NCBI RefSeq assembly: GCF_001510715.1
Contig: NZ_LMTJ01000001.1
Span: 418,471 to 482,470 of the forward strand
Source: Bacillus sp. FJAT-29814
GTDB lineage: Bacteria > Bacillota > Bacilli > Bacillales > Cytobacillaceae
Reading direction: 5' to 3'
DNA: 64,000 nucleotides
Position numbers and translations under genes: made by a program
The notes under the pieces: model-generated
Seen by the model: only the letters and a program-made list of their open reading frames with translations
Told to the model about the DNA's origin: nothing
Database searches by the model: none
In this document: positions 8,960 through 17,275 of the stretch, one piece after another
Layout of the letters: every line of letters starts with the position of its first letter
Numbering within the stretch: the first letter of the stretch is position 1

Positions 8960-10771
8960 ATGGAAAATATTCAACGCTATGAGATAAAAAAAATCGCTCC
9001 CAATCGGGATGAGTTTGAATTCATTCTCCACCTTGATGGCCAATTTTCGGAGTTTGCGACTGAATTAGGGACCGTTCCGAGCGAAAAAAAGGATATTACC
9101 GCTTTGGCAAAGCAGATAATAAAGGATAAGTACCCGTATTTAAAGGTAACCGCTATCAAAGTGATCCTCGGAGGGGTAGCCATTACAACAATTCCATTAA
9201 CCACCCATTCATCCACTGCCCATGCGGAGGGTTCAAATGGTAGCTCTCCTGCGCAGACGGCGCAGGCAGACTCGATCTATTACCATGTTTTATCTGGAGA
9301 CACATTATGGGGAATATCCAAGAAATTCGGGATAACGGTTGATGATATCAAAAGGGCAAACCTGCTAACAACAGATATTTTGAAAGTAAATCAGCTTTTG
9401 ATCATCCCAAAGGCGTTTCATACGGTAGGTACAGGGGATTATTTAACGGTGCTTGCCAAAAAATACGGAACGACTGTGGCGGGAATTAAGCAGGTTAATA
9501 ACCTTAACAGTGATGCAACAATTATTGGGCAAACATTGATTATTCCAATGCTAATCGGGGGAGGGACGAACAATGGACAGGCCCAGTCCGCAGTGCAAAC
9601 ACCTCCCCAAGACCTGACTGCTTCAACTCATACGGTTGTTGCGGGAGATACTTTGTGGGGAATATCTGCAAGATATAAAATAGATGTCGATACCCTGAGG
9701 AAGGCAAATCAACTACAAAGCGATATGCTTCATATTGGCCAAACCTTAATCATTCCAACGACCCAAACAGGCGAAGCGACTACTGCTATACCATCCGAGC
9801 CCGCCAAAACAACAGGTATGGAGTATACGGTTGTTGCGGGAGATACTTTGTGGGGAATATCTGCAAGATATAAAATAGATGTCGATACCTTGAGGAAGGC
9901 AAATCAATTACAAAGCGATATGCTACATATCGATCAAACCCTAATTATTCCAACGACCCAAACAGGCGAAGCGACTCCTACCGTACCATCCGAACCTGCC
10001 AAAACAACGGGAACGGAGTATACCGTTGTACCGGGGGATTCTTTATCAGTCATTGCCAAGCGATCGAACATTTCTGTAGAACTATTGAAACAAGCAAATC
10101 AATTGACAAGCGATTTCATTAAAGTTGGACAGGTATTAAAAATCCCAACAGCCTCGGTGGTCTCCGCACCAACACCTGTGACAACGGCCACACCTGACCC
10201 GGCGCCAGCCTCAGCACCTGATCAGGAGTTGGCAGCTGTTCAAAAGAACTTGCAAATACTCGGGTATAATTCCGTACCCGCGATGACAGGAAGATATGAC
10301 GACCCAACAACGGAATCCATAAAGAACTTTCAAGCGGCATATGGTATTCCGATAACAGGCAAACTTAATGAAGCTACGAATACAGCGATAAACCATGCAG
10401 TCGTTAAAAAGAAGTTGATTCAAGACACAACTAACTATCTCGGCGTTCCGTATTTATGGGGAGGAGTGACACCAAAGGGGTTTGATTGTTCTGGTTTTGT
10501 CTATTACATGTTTAATCAGCATGGTGTAAAAATGCCACGCAACACATCAGCAGGCCTGTATCAAACTGGGACAAGCATCGACCGTGCTCGCCTGCAGCCC
10601 GGAGACTTAGTGTTTTTTGCCGTCAACACACCTGGAACCGTTTCACATGTAGGATTTTACATAGGAAACAACCAATTTGTTTCAGCAACTAACTCAAAGG
10701 GGATTGACATTCAACCATTGGATGTTGGGTATTGGGCTAAATATTACGTCGGGGCGAAAAGAGTTTATTAG
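8960..10771 (+). CDS. LysM / PG-binding / NlpC-P60 endopeptidase
   Basis: This 603-aa peptidoglycan hydrolase starts with an 85-aa module homologous to the start of the divergent 1571-aa protein. Five LysM repeats follow (about 110-395), then a PG_binding_1 domain (about 425-480) and a C-terminal NlpC/P60 domain (about 485-603). The nucleophile is Cys in FDCSGFVYYM, and the His is in VSHVGFYIG. The third, variable catalytic position appears as Ser in FVSATNSKG, where many relatives have His. The expected reaction is D-gamma-glutamyl-meso-diaminopimelyl cleavage of stem peptides. LysM repeats 3 and 4 are almost identical at the DNA level. The start follows GAAGGAGAAGG. No classical signal peptide is visible. 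Confidence 0.9.
   Translation: MENIQRYEIKKIAPNRDEFEFILHLDGQFSEFATELGTVPSEKKDITALAKQIIKDKYPYLKVTAIKVILGGVAITTIPLTTHSSTAHAEGSNGSSPAQTAQADSIYYHVLSGDTLWGISKKFGITVDDIKRANLLTTDILKVNQLLIIPKAFHTVGTGDYLTVLAKKYGTTVAGIKQVNNLNSDATIIGQTLIIPMLIGGGTNNGQAQSAVQTPPQDLTASTHTVVAGDTLWGISARYKIDVDTLRKANQLQSDMLHIGQTLIIPTTQTGEATTAIPSEPAKTTGMEYTVVAGDTLWGISARYKIDVDTLRKANQLQSDMLHIDQTLIIPTTQTGEATPTVPSEPAKTTGTEYTVVPGDSLSVIAKRSNISVELLKQANQLTSDFIKVGQVLKIPTASVVSAPTPVTTATPDPAPASAPDQELAAVQKNLQILGYNSVPAMTGRYDDPTTESIKNFQAAYGIPITGKLNEATNTAINHAVVKKKLIQDTTNYLGVPYLWGGVTPKGFDCSGFVYYMFNQHGVKMPRNTSAGLYQTGTSIDRARLQPGDLVFFAVNTPGTVSHVGFYIGNNQFVSATNSKGIDIQPLDVGYWAKYYVGAKRVY
9630..10019 (+). repeat. Recent 195-bp tandem duplication (two copies) encoding a LysM repeat
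   Basis: Copies at 9630-9824 and 9825-10019 differ by only a few bases, mostly synonymous. Each encodes one LysM repeat plus its Thr/Pro-rich linker (65 aa), so the duplication keeps the frame and adds a wall-binding unit to the NlpC/P60 protein. Confidence 0.93.
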
Positions 10772-10812
10772 CTAAGCTTAGAAAACCGGGGATTTTGGTG
10801 ACTATCTGTATG

Positions 10813-10850
10813 AAAAATAGAGCAGCCTATCTCATGGCTACTCTATTTTT
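10813..10850. terminator. Bidirectional terminator between NlpC/P60 gene and brnQ
   Basis: The stem AAAATAGAG-AGCC / GGCT-CTCTATTTT with a short loop ends in T residues on both strands and lies between convergent genes. Confidence 0.8.
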
Positions 10851-10899
10851 AAAATTTTCTTCTATAATATATAACAGGCAATGCGGTCGAGCTTTAAGG

Positions 10900-12234
10900 T
10901 TATGCAGCATTCTTTTCAGCCATTACTTCCTTGCGTTGGACCGTTTGGAGAATGCTTCCGATGGCTGATCCAATTAATCCGGGAATCACCCAGCCGAAGC
11001 CCTGAGTTTGCAGGGGAACGAGTGCCAATAATTTTGAATACGAACCATGGAAAAATGTCGAGTTGAAGATATCTAATATGCTGAATAATCCAACCATGGC
11101 AATGGTCATTACATAGACAGGCCGCCCGCGATAAGGAAGCACATTATGGACAAGTCCAAGGATGATTAAGGTAATGGCGATTGGATACAAGAAACCAAGC
11201 ACCGGGACAGACACTTTTAAAATTTGCGACAGCCCCATGTTGGCAGCAAAACCGCTCGCCAAACAAAGGATGATCGCCCATCTGATATACGATAATTTTG
11301 GAAATACACTTGAAAAATATTGGGCACAGGATGTGATTAATCCGATGGAAACACTCAGACAAGCCAAGGTAAAAATGATTCCTAAAACAATCGTTCCGCC
11401 CTCTCCAAACAACTGCACTAATACCGTACTTAATACAATCGCTCCATTATCCACTTTTTCCGGCAACGAGGCAGATGCACCAAGGTAGGCAATAATCACA
11501 TAACAGAACGCTAACAGCAGGCCACTCACAAGTCCAAATCTGACCAAATAGTTTACTTGTAATGACTGCTTTGTTATGTTTTTGCTTTTAAAAATATTAG
11601 CAAACATAATCCCGTAGAGTAATGGACAAAGGGCATCCATGGTTTGATATCCATCTAAAAATCCCTGCGAGATGGGATGGTCTTTATAGGAAAAAGACGC
11701 TTCCTTAAAATCGGGTAAATCAGTGAATAAGCCCTTGATCAGCATAATGATAATTAAAAGTAATAAAGACGGTGTCAGAATCCTGCCAAACCGGTCGATT
11801 AGTTTAGATGGTGATTTGACAAACCAAAAGACCAAACAGAAAAATACAACCGTATATACTAACAGACCAATCGGTGAAGAGGCTATTGATTCTGGCAAAA
11901 AGGGTTTTGCACCCATTTCATAGGACAGACTTCCTGCCCGCGGGATGGCAAGTCCCGGTCCAATTGCGATATAAATCACCATTGGAAACAGAAAAGCAAA
12001 AGCCGGATGAACTCTATTCACCAAAGCCTCAAACGTTCCTGCTTTGGCAATCGCGATAAAGCCTAATAATGCAAGGCCAGCATCGGAAAAGATAAAACCT
12101 GCCACAGCAAGCCAAACATTTTCGCCGGCAACATGCCCCAAATAAGCCGGGAAGATCAAATTTCCGGCACCGAATAACATGGAAAACAACATAAAGCCAA
12201 TGAACAGGATTTCCTTATTCGTTAACCGACCCAA
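10900..12234 (-). CDS. brnQ: BrnQ branched-chain amino acid:cation symporter
   Basis: The 444-aa membrane protein matches the LIVCS family of Na+ or H+ coupled isoleucine/leucine/valine importers. The N-terminal signature FMLFSMLFGAGNLIFPAYLG is clear and about twelve hydrophobic segments follow. A TTG at 12234 is chosen as start: GAGGTG sits six bases ahead of it and the product begins (M)GRLTNKEILF, as BrnQ proteins do. The frame remains open 20 codons further upstream, but those residues look non-homologous. The gene converges on the NlpC/P60 gene and has its own upstream region. Confidence 0.92.
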   Translation of the reverse strand: MGRLTNKEILFIGFMLFSMLFGAGNLIFPAYLGHVAGENVWLAVAGFIFSDAGLALLGFIAIAKAGTFEALVNRVHPAFAFLFPMVIYIAIGPGLAIPRAGSLSYEMGAKPFLPESIASSPIGLLVYTVVFFCLVFWFVKSPSKLIDRFGRILTPSLLLLIIIMLIKGLFTDLPDFKEASFSYKDHPISQGFLDGYQTMDALCPLLYGIMFANIFKSKNITKQSLQVNYLVRFGLVSGLLLAFCYVIIAYLGASASLPEKVDNGAIVLSTVLVQLFGEGGTIVLGIIFTLACLSVSIGLITSCAQYFSSVFPKLSYIRWAIILCLASGFAANMGLSQILKVSVPVLGFLYPIAITLIILGLVHNVLPYRGRPVYVMTIAMVGLFSILDIFNSTFFHGSYSKLLALVPLQTQGFGWVIPGLIGSAIGSILQTVQRKEVMAEKNAA

Positions 12235-12376
12235 GCCTTTCACCTCTATTGTAAATGATATATTAAAATAACATTTTACCAGATATTTACCCATAATAAT
12301 ATAAGAAAAAGTCGCTGGGACAATAATAATTATATATTTATGTAAAAGATTAAGTTAATGCGAGATAGGAATCGGC

Positions 12377-12413
12377 AAAAAGGGCACCCCCGTTGAGGAG
12401 TGCCCTAAATTTT
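12377..12413 (-). terminator. Terminator of trmL
   Basis: On the minus strand the stem AGGGCAC / GTGCCCT is followed directly by TTTTT, 25-60 bases after the trmL stop codon. Confidence 0.8.
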
Positions 12414-12438
12414 TGCTCAGAAGAGTGTTCAGAATATG

Positions 12439-12909
12439 CTATTTTAAATTGGGAAATCCTTGCTGGCGCATAGCCTCGTACACCAATATTGCAGCTGTGT
12501 TGGAGAGGTTCAGCGAACGAACATGATCATTCATTGGGATTCTCATAAAGTGATCTTTATAATTATTGAGCAAATCTTTTGGTAGGCCCGTTGATTCTTT
12601 TCCGAACATAAAATAATGTTCCTTTAATGGATCACTGAAATCAAAGGATGAATGTGGTTTTTCACCAAATGTTTCGATATAGTAGAACTCACCTTGATTT
12701 TTCAAAAAAAAGTCATCCAATGAATCATAATACGTCAGGTTTACAGAATGCCAGAAATCTAAACCTGCTTGTTGGATCATTTTTTCATCCGTTGAAAAGC
12801 CAAGCGGCCGAATTAAATGAAGGGCTGTATCGGTTGCGGCACAGGTGCGTGCAATATTTGCCGTATTAGCGGGAATTTCTGGTTGATATAGTACAACATG
12901 TATTGCCAA
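12439..12909 (-). CDS. trmL: TrmL, tRNA (cytidine/uridine-34-2'-O)-methyltransferase
   Basis: This 156-aa SPOUT methyltransferase is the TrmL/CspR family that 2'-O-methylates the wobble base 34 of tRNA-Leu isoacceptors using S-adenosylmethionine. The family start MAIHVVLYQPEIPANTANIA is intact. The trefoil-knot SAM-binding motifs FGKESTGLP and MNDHVRSLNLSNTAA lie near the C-terminus. The length is that of the single-domain enzyme. It appears to be a single-gene unit with a terminator behind it. Confidence 0.95.
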   Translation of the reverse strand: MAIHVVLYQPEIPANTANIARTCAATDTALHLIRPLGFSTDEKMIQQAGLDFWHSVNLTYYDSLDDFFLKNQGEFYYIETFGEKPHSSFDFSDPLKEHYFMFGKESTGLPKDLLNNYKDHFMRIPMNDHVRSLNLSNTAAILVYEAMRQQGFPNLK

Positions 12910-13082
12910 AGCTGGTCACCTCTATCTTTATTTTACCCTCCAAATTATAGCATAAGACAGCCATTATATAAGGAAATCAAGGAAGCTTTTTCTTGAATGT
13001 GTAACATCGCAAATGTATAGTCTGAAAAAAACAAGCTAAACTAATTTTGCGAATGTAACAAGCTTGCTGGGGTGGTGAAGAC

Positions 13083-13205
13083 ATGTCAAAGAGGAAGAAT
13101 GACGAGTTGAAGAAAAATCCTGCGATGCCAAAAACAGATGTGGAATTTGCGAATAGTGGACTTGAAAGAGTAGCATTACAAGCACAAGAGAGAAAAAAGA
13201 AATAA
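13083..13205 (+). CDS. Small basic protein of unknown function (40 aa)
   Basis: A short frame encodes a 40-aa, Lys/Arg-rich, Cys-free peptide (MSKRKNDELKKNPAMPKTD at its start, RKKK at its end). GGGGTGGTGAAG lies at ribosome-site spacing before the ATG. The composition recalls small spore-associated proteins of Bacillus, but I do not recognise a family. It stands alone between trmL and the convergent AgcS gene. Confidence 0.6.
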   Translation: MSKRKNDELKKNPAMPKTDVEFANSGLERVALQAQERKKK

Positions 13206-13209
13206 CCGG

Positions 13210-13247
13210 AAGAAAAGGGCACACCGGCGAAAGCGCAAGTGTGCCCT
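13210..13247 (-). terminator. Terminator of the AgcS symporter gene
   Basis: The stem AGGGCACAC / GTGTGCCCT is followed on the minus strand by TTTTCTT, 37 bases beyond the symporter stop codon. The plus strand has a weaker tail, so it may also end the small gene at 13083. Confidence 0.75.
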
Positions 13248-13283
13248 AAATTTCAACTATTTTACTGCAACCACTGATTTATT

Positions 13284-14759
13284 CTAGTTTGCAATACGTT
13301 TCTTTTCAGCTTCGTCCTTTGATTGATAACCGTTAGCCCAAAATTCAGCATTCTTGATTCCTAATTTTGTTGAATTAAATTCTGGGTCTTTGCCTTGCTT
13401 CAATTGTTCTTCATAATCCTTTAAAGCAATATTCGCAGGTTTGAATAAGATTAGAATCGCAAGCAAGTTCAACCATACCATGACTCCAAGCCCGATATCG
13501 CCCATGGCCCACGCTGTTTCTGCGGTCTTTACAGCACCATAGAAAGTGGAGCCTAAGAGAACTATTTTTAATATCGTCATCGCTAATTTTCTTTGTTTGC
13601 CTTTTACTAGATAGGCAAGATTAGTCTCTGCAATATAGTAATATGCAAAAATCGTTGTGAAGGCAAAGAAGAATAACGCAATAGCAACAAATCCTGATCC
13701 AAAGCCTGGCAGGAGAGTATCAACAGCATGTTGTGTGTAAGCAGGTCCTGTCTCTACTCCTTTTAGATTCTCAACTAAGACTTCATTCGTTTTTTCATTT
13801 ATTGTATTGTATGAGTTCGTAAACAAAATCATGAAAGCAGTCGCTGTAACGATTAAGAAGACATCAAGGTAAATCGAAAATGCTTGGACTAGACCTTGTT
13901 TTGCCGGGTGTGAAACTTCTGCGGCTCCTGCTGGGTGAGCACCTGTACCTTGACCAGCTTCATTTGCATAAAGGCCACGCTTTACACCCCACATAATGGT
14001 GGAACCGAGAATACCACCGAACATTTCTTCAGCGCCGAATGCACTTTTAAAAATCAGTATAAATACTTCTGGAATTCTGTCAAAATTAACCGCGATGATA
14101 GCCAGTGCGACAAGTAAATATCCAGCGGCCATAAAAGGCACGACAAATTCTGCCACTCTTGCAATACGCTTAACACCGCCAAAAATGATAAGCCCCATAA
14201 GTAAAATAAGGATAGCGCCGGTAATCGAACTTTTAACACCAAAAGCATTGTTTATGCCTTCCGCAATGGAATTCGCCTGGATGCCCGGCATGAGTACAGC
14301 CATTGCAAGTAGTGTAGCTAGGGCGAAAATAACGGCAAACCATTTCCAACCTAATCCTTTTTCTATATAGAAAGCAGGACCGCCTCGATACTCGCCATCT
14401 TGTTTTTCTTTATAGATTTGGGCAAGGGTGGACTCCACAAAAGCGGATGCAGCACCGATAAAAGTGATGACCCACATCCAAAAGACTGCTCCCGGTCCGC
14501 CATAGGCAATTCCCGTTGCCGTCCCTGCAATATTTCCGACTCCAATTCTTCCTGATAATGACATGGCCAATGCTTGAAAGGAAGATACCCCTTCATTGGA
14601 GCTCTTACCGGAAAACAATAGACGAACCATTTCTTTTACATGACGGATCTGCAAAAATCTGGTCCGCAAACTAAAGTAGAGCCCAACTGCAACAATAAAG
14701 ATGATGAGTGGCGGGCTCCATAACCAACCGTTAATCTTAGAAACTAACTCTTCAAACAT
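13284..14759 (-). CDS. AgcS-family alanine/glycine(/glutamine):Na+ symporter
   Basis: The 491-aa membrane protein is an amino acid:cation symporter of the AGCS family (B. subtilis AlsT relatives). Signatures include LSGRIGVGNIAGTATGIAYG with GGPGAVFWMW close behind, and a later segment GLYANEAGQGTGAHPAGAAE, both conserved in the substrate/ion site. About eleven membrane segments are visible. Alanine, glycine or glutamine is the plausible substrate, and the sequence alone does not decide. GGGGGAAAAT precedes the ATG. It is transcribed away from the LysR cluster. Confidence 0.92.
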   Translation of the reverse strand: MFEELVSKINGWLWSPPLIIFIVAVGLYFSLRTRFLQIRHVKEMVRLLFSGKSSNEGVSSFQALAMSLSGRIGVGNIAGTATGIAYGGPGAVFWMWVITFIGAASAFVESTLAQIYKEKQDGEYRGGPAFYIEKGLGWKWFAVIFALATLLAMAVLMPGIQANSIAEGINNAFGVKSSITGAILILLMGLIIFGGVKRIARVAEFVVPFMAAGYLLVALAIIAVNFDRIPEVFILIFKSAFGAEEMFGGILGSTIMWGVKRGLYANEAGQGTGAHPAGAAEVSHPAKQGLVQAFSIYLDVFLIVTATAFMILFTNSYNTINEKTNEVLVENLKGVETGPAYTQHAVDTLLPGFGSGFVAIALFFFAFTTIFAYYYIAETNLAYLVKGKQRKLAMTILKIVLLGSTFYGAVKTAETAWAMGDIGLGVMVWLNLLAILILFKPANIALKDYEEQLKQGKDPEFNSTKLGIKNAEFWANGYQSKDEAEKKRIAN

Positions 14760-15061
14760 AATTTTCCCCCTTGTTTATGTAGGTTTTCATTTTCACAGTT
14801 GGTGTTTATCAGGATGATAATAAGAGTATAAATTATTATAGTATGGTATTTCAATAAAATTTTCTATCAATTCTCTATATTTTGATTGTTGGGATTTGTT
14901 ATGCAAAAATAGGAACCGTGTGGGCTAGAAATTCCAGTCCCGGTAAGGTAAAATTAGGATACACCATCATTGCCATCAGCTTAATTTAATATTTTTTTGA
15001 CCTCATCATAAAATTTCTTTATACCTAAAATAAAAATTACTAATACGAAAGGAGCAGGCAT
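14760..15061. promoter_or_regulatory. Divergent intergenic region, AgcS gene / LysR gene
   Basis: About 300 bases hold the promoters of both divergent genes. The stretch 14810-14880 is very AT-rich and is the likely site of the symporter promoter. A GC-richer block at 14910-14950 has no recognisable gene or riboswitch. AAAGGAG at 15049-15055 is the LysR gene ribosome site. Confidence 0.5.
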
Positions 15062-15964
15062 ATGAATTTAAATAAGCTCGATGCATTTAGATTAGTTGTT
15101 GAAAAGGGCAGCTTTTCCGAAGCCGCAGCAGCTCTTAACAGTTCCCAGCCAGCCGTTAGTCTAAAGATTAAGAGTTTAGAAGAGGACCTTGGACTGACAC
15201 TGCTCGACCGGGGGACGTCTGGCATTCAACCGACTCCGGCAGGCACTCTGGTCTACCAGGCAGCGAAGGAGATGACACAAAGGTGGCGGAGATTAGCAGA
15301 TGATCTGCATGGGTTTCAAGACACCTTAACCGGTAGCTTGAAAATAGGAGCCAGCACGATTCCGGGTACTTACTTGGTTCCCAGCTTAGTGCGGGAATTT
15401 CGCGACCATTTTCCTAAGGTAGAGGTTTCAATCGAGATCCATGATTCCGAAGACACAGTAAAGCGGCTTCTTGACCAACAAGTGGATGCTGCCATTGTGG
15501 GGGTGAAGCCTGCATCTGCCAAATTAAGCTCCCTTCTACTTACATATGATTCGCTTGTATTGATCACACCAAATCATCATCCGCTCCTCGAAAAGGAAGA
15601 GCCAGATTTCAGCCAACTGCATCAGTATGAATTTGTTGTACGAGAAAGCGGTTCGGGCACAAGAAGGAGAATGGAAGAATTTATCGCAGGGTATGGTCAA
15701 GAAATAACCGATTTAAAAATGGGGCTGTCGATTGGAAGTACAGAGGGGGTGATTGCCGCAGTCGAAGCGGGTCTTGGAATCAGCTTTGTCTCTAAATTAG
15801 CTGCACTGCCTGCAGTAAAGGCAAATCGCGTGCAAATGGTGGAGAACATCGACCCCATACCGCGCAGCATTTATTTTACCATCCTGAAAGAAGACGAACA
15901 TCGTCCAATCATTAAAGAGTTTATGAATTTACTTTTTATAAATAATGACCCAAAGGGAGAGTGA
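15062..15964 (+). CDS. LysR-family transcriptional regulator
   Basis: This 300-aa LTTR has an N-terminal winged helix (about 1-60; AAALNSSQPAVSLKIKSLEE contains the recognition helix) and a periplasmic-binding-like effector domain (about 90-295). It resembles the CysL/selenium-metabolism branch of LTTRs that respond to sulfur-type signals. It is the first gene of a compact cluster: its stop is four bases before the ECF S-component start, and that gene overlaps the desulfidase gene. It therefore probably controls the two genes behind it; the effector is unknown. Confidence 0.9.
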   Translation: MNLNKLDAFRLVVEKGSFSEAAAALNSSQPAVSLKIKSLEEDLGLTLLDRGTSGIQPTPAGTLVYQAAKEMTQRWRRLADDLHGFQDTLTGSLKIGASTIPGTYLVPSLVREFRDHFPKVEVSIEIHDSEDTVKRLLDQQVDAAIVGVKPASAKLSSLLLTYDSLVLITPNHHPLLEKEEPDFSQLHQYEFVVRESGSGTRRRMEEFIAGYGQEITDLKMGLSIGSTEGVIAAVEAGLGISFVSKLAALPAVKANRVQMVENIDPIPRSIYFTILKEDEHRPIIKEFMNLLFINNDPKGE

Positions 15965-15968
15965 ACAC

Positions 15969-16544
15969 ATGAAAACAAGTAAAACCATGATTTTAACCTA
16001 TTCCGCGATGGGAATTGCCCTTAACGTCATCTTAGGGACTGTTGTTTCGGCTTTAAAAATTCCGCTATTATTCCTCGATACGATTGGAACAGTGTTAGTG
16101 GCGGTTTTATTCGGTCCATGGTGGGGAGCGTTGGCGGGGGCGTTAACCAATGTCGTGCTCGGCGTTACCACCGGACCCACCGCCATTTTCTTTGGCCTCG
16201 TGAATGTGGTAATCGCATTGGTCGTGGGATATATGGCAAAGAAGTTCGACTTTACCAAATGGTATATTGCCTTGATTACGGGACTTATTTTATCGGTCGT
16301 TGCCCCTTTAATCGGGACGCCGATTGCCGTTGCTGTATTTGGTGGATTGAATGGTAGTGGGATGGATTTGGTGGTGCTTTGGGCCCGGGCTGCCGGTGAA
16401 AGCGTGTTTGCCTCCACGTTTATTTCCCGAATTACTGGGAACTTTATTGATAAAATCGTCACCTGCCTGCTCGTGATGTTCATCATCACCCGGCTGCCGA
16501 TTTTTTCAAAACTCGTAAAGAAGGAAAACCGACATGCAGCGTAG
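15969..16544 (+). CDS. ECF transporter S component (CD3073-like)
   Basis: The 191-aa, very hydrophobic protein has five to six membrane segments and the pattern of an energy-coupling-factor substrate-binding (S) subunit (LFGPWWGALAGALTNVVLG, then GPTAIFFGLVN). No EcfA or EcfT gene is nearby, so it would use the housekeeping ECF module. It most resembles the S component family that is co-encoded with a TudS-like desulfidase. Start 15969 follows AAAGGGAGA; a longer frame from 15945 overlaps the LysR gene and lacks a ribosome site. The substrate is unknown; a thiolated base or similar small sulfur compound is an inference from the next gene. Confidence 0.82.
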   Translation: MKTSKTMILTYSAMGIALNVILGTVVSALKIPLLFLDTIGTVLVAVLFGPWWGALAGALTNVVLGVTTGPTAIFFGLVNVVIALVVGYMAKKFDFTKWYIALITGLILSVVAPLIGTPIAVAVFGGLNGSGMDLVVLWARAAGESVFASTFISRITGNFIDKIVTCLLVMFIITRLPIFSKLVKKENRHAA

Positions 16545-16998
16545 CAAGAAGATTCTCATTGTCTCTCATTGTATCTTAAACCAGAATACGGTCATTCCAG
16601 AGGAGGCACGAGCGGAGGGAGCGATTTTTTCAGCGGTTGAATGGGCAATGAAACAGGGCTACGGATTTCTCCAGCTCCCATGTCCAGAATTTACGTTTCT
16701 GGGACTGGACCGGCCGCCGATGACGTATGAGCAATATAACACGCCGGAATACCGAAAGCATTGCCGTGAGATTCTGAAGACTGTTCTGTGGCAAGCGGAG
16801 GACTACTTGAAAAACGGTTATGATCTTGCAGGAATACTCGGTATCCAAAGCAGTCCCTCCTGTGACCCTACACGCGGCATCTTCATGGAAGAATTGACGG
16901 CCATGTTTGCTGAGAAGGGCATAGAACTCAAGACACTATGGTACCTGCCTAATACCAGCGATCCGGTTTTCAATGGCGGGAAACATTTTGTACAGTAA
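16534..16998 (+). CDS. TudS-related putative desulfidase (CD3072-like)
   Basis: This 154-aa protein is related to DUF523/TudS, the [4Fe-4S] enzymes that desulfurate thiouracil-type compounds. Three Cys candidates for a cluster are seen: SHCILNQN near the N-terminus, LPCPEFTFLG, and SSPSCDPTRG. It overlaps the S component gene by 11 bases, a strong sign of co-translation. Together the cluster suggests regulated uptake and desulfuration of a small sulfur compound. The family link is by motif pattern; the chemistry in this organism is inferred. Confidence 0.8.
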   Translation: MQRSKKILIVSHCILNQNTVIPEEARAEGAIFSAVEWAMKQGYGFLQLPCPEFTFLGLDRPPMTYEQYNTPEYRKHCREILKTVLWQAEDYLKNGYDLAGILGIQSSPSCDPTRGIFMEELTAMFAEKGIELKTLWYLPNTSDPVFNGGKHFVQ

Positions 16999-17010
16999 CA
17001 ATTCAAGGGA

Positions 17011-17062
17011 GTGCCGGTAAATTGAAAAAAGTGCCGGTAAAATGGGGATAAACGCCGGTAAA
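17011..17062 (+). repeat. Three-unit direct repeat array, core GCCGGTAAA, period 20/21
   Basis: GCCGGTAAA starts at 17013, 17033 and 17054 (spacing 20 then 21). The first two copies are preceded by GT and the third by AAC. The array lies 12 bases after the desulfidase stop codon and ahead of the toxin promoter. The rhythm matches the CGCAGATA arrays at 37706 and 44415 although the core differs. Confidence 0.85.
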
Positions 17063-17092
17063 CTACGATGAATATAATTTCCCCAGAAACGT

Positions 17093-17120
17093 TTGTTCTC
17101 ATTGTTGGATATGTTATACT
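17093..17120 (+). promoter_or_regulatory. Probable promoter of the holin-like toxin mRNA
   Basis: TTGTTC (17093-17098) and TATACT (17115-17120) are separated by 16 bases, about 70 bases ahead of the toxin start. This fits a vegetative sigma-A promoter. Confidence 0.5.
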
Positions 17121-17191
17121 TTAATTGCAATAGAATAGGAATTCTCAAGGGTGGTAGGCGCCACTCCCAAACCGAAAGGGGGTGATGCCGC

Positions 17192-17275
17192 ATGACAGTT
17201 TTTGAATCATTAATGTTTGCGATTGGATTTGCTGGTTTAATCGTAACCATTCTGTCATTTAACCGAAAAAAATAA
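17192..17275 (+). CDS. Putative holin-like toxin of a type I toxin-antitoxin locus
   Basis: The 27-aa peptide MTVFESLMFAIGFAGLIVTI (then LSFNRKK) is a single membrane helix with a charged C-terminal tail, typical of the TxpA/BsrG/holin-like toxin family. The leader AAAGGGGGTGATGCCGC directly before the ATG is characteristic of these loci, where a very strong ribosome site is masked by RNA structure. An antisense RNA overlapping the 3' end normally silences the gene. Two degenerate copies of the 3' part occur at 42545 and 43285. Confidence 0.85.
   Translation: MTVFESLMFAIGFAGLIVTILSFNRKK

Noticed and set aside
14900..14960. GC-richer block in the AgcS/LysR gap as RNA gene
   Set aside because: No stable hairpin, terminator or known RNA motif could be seen.
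15998..16489. 163-aa frame antisense to the ECF S component
   Set aside because: Thr/Pro/Asn-rich mirror of a hydrophobic coding gene; no ribosome site.
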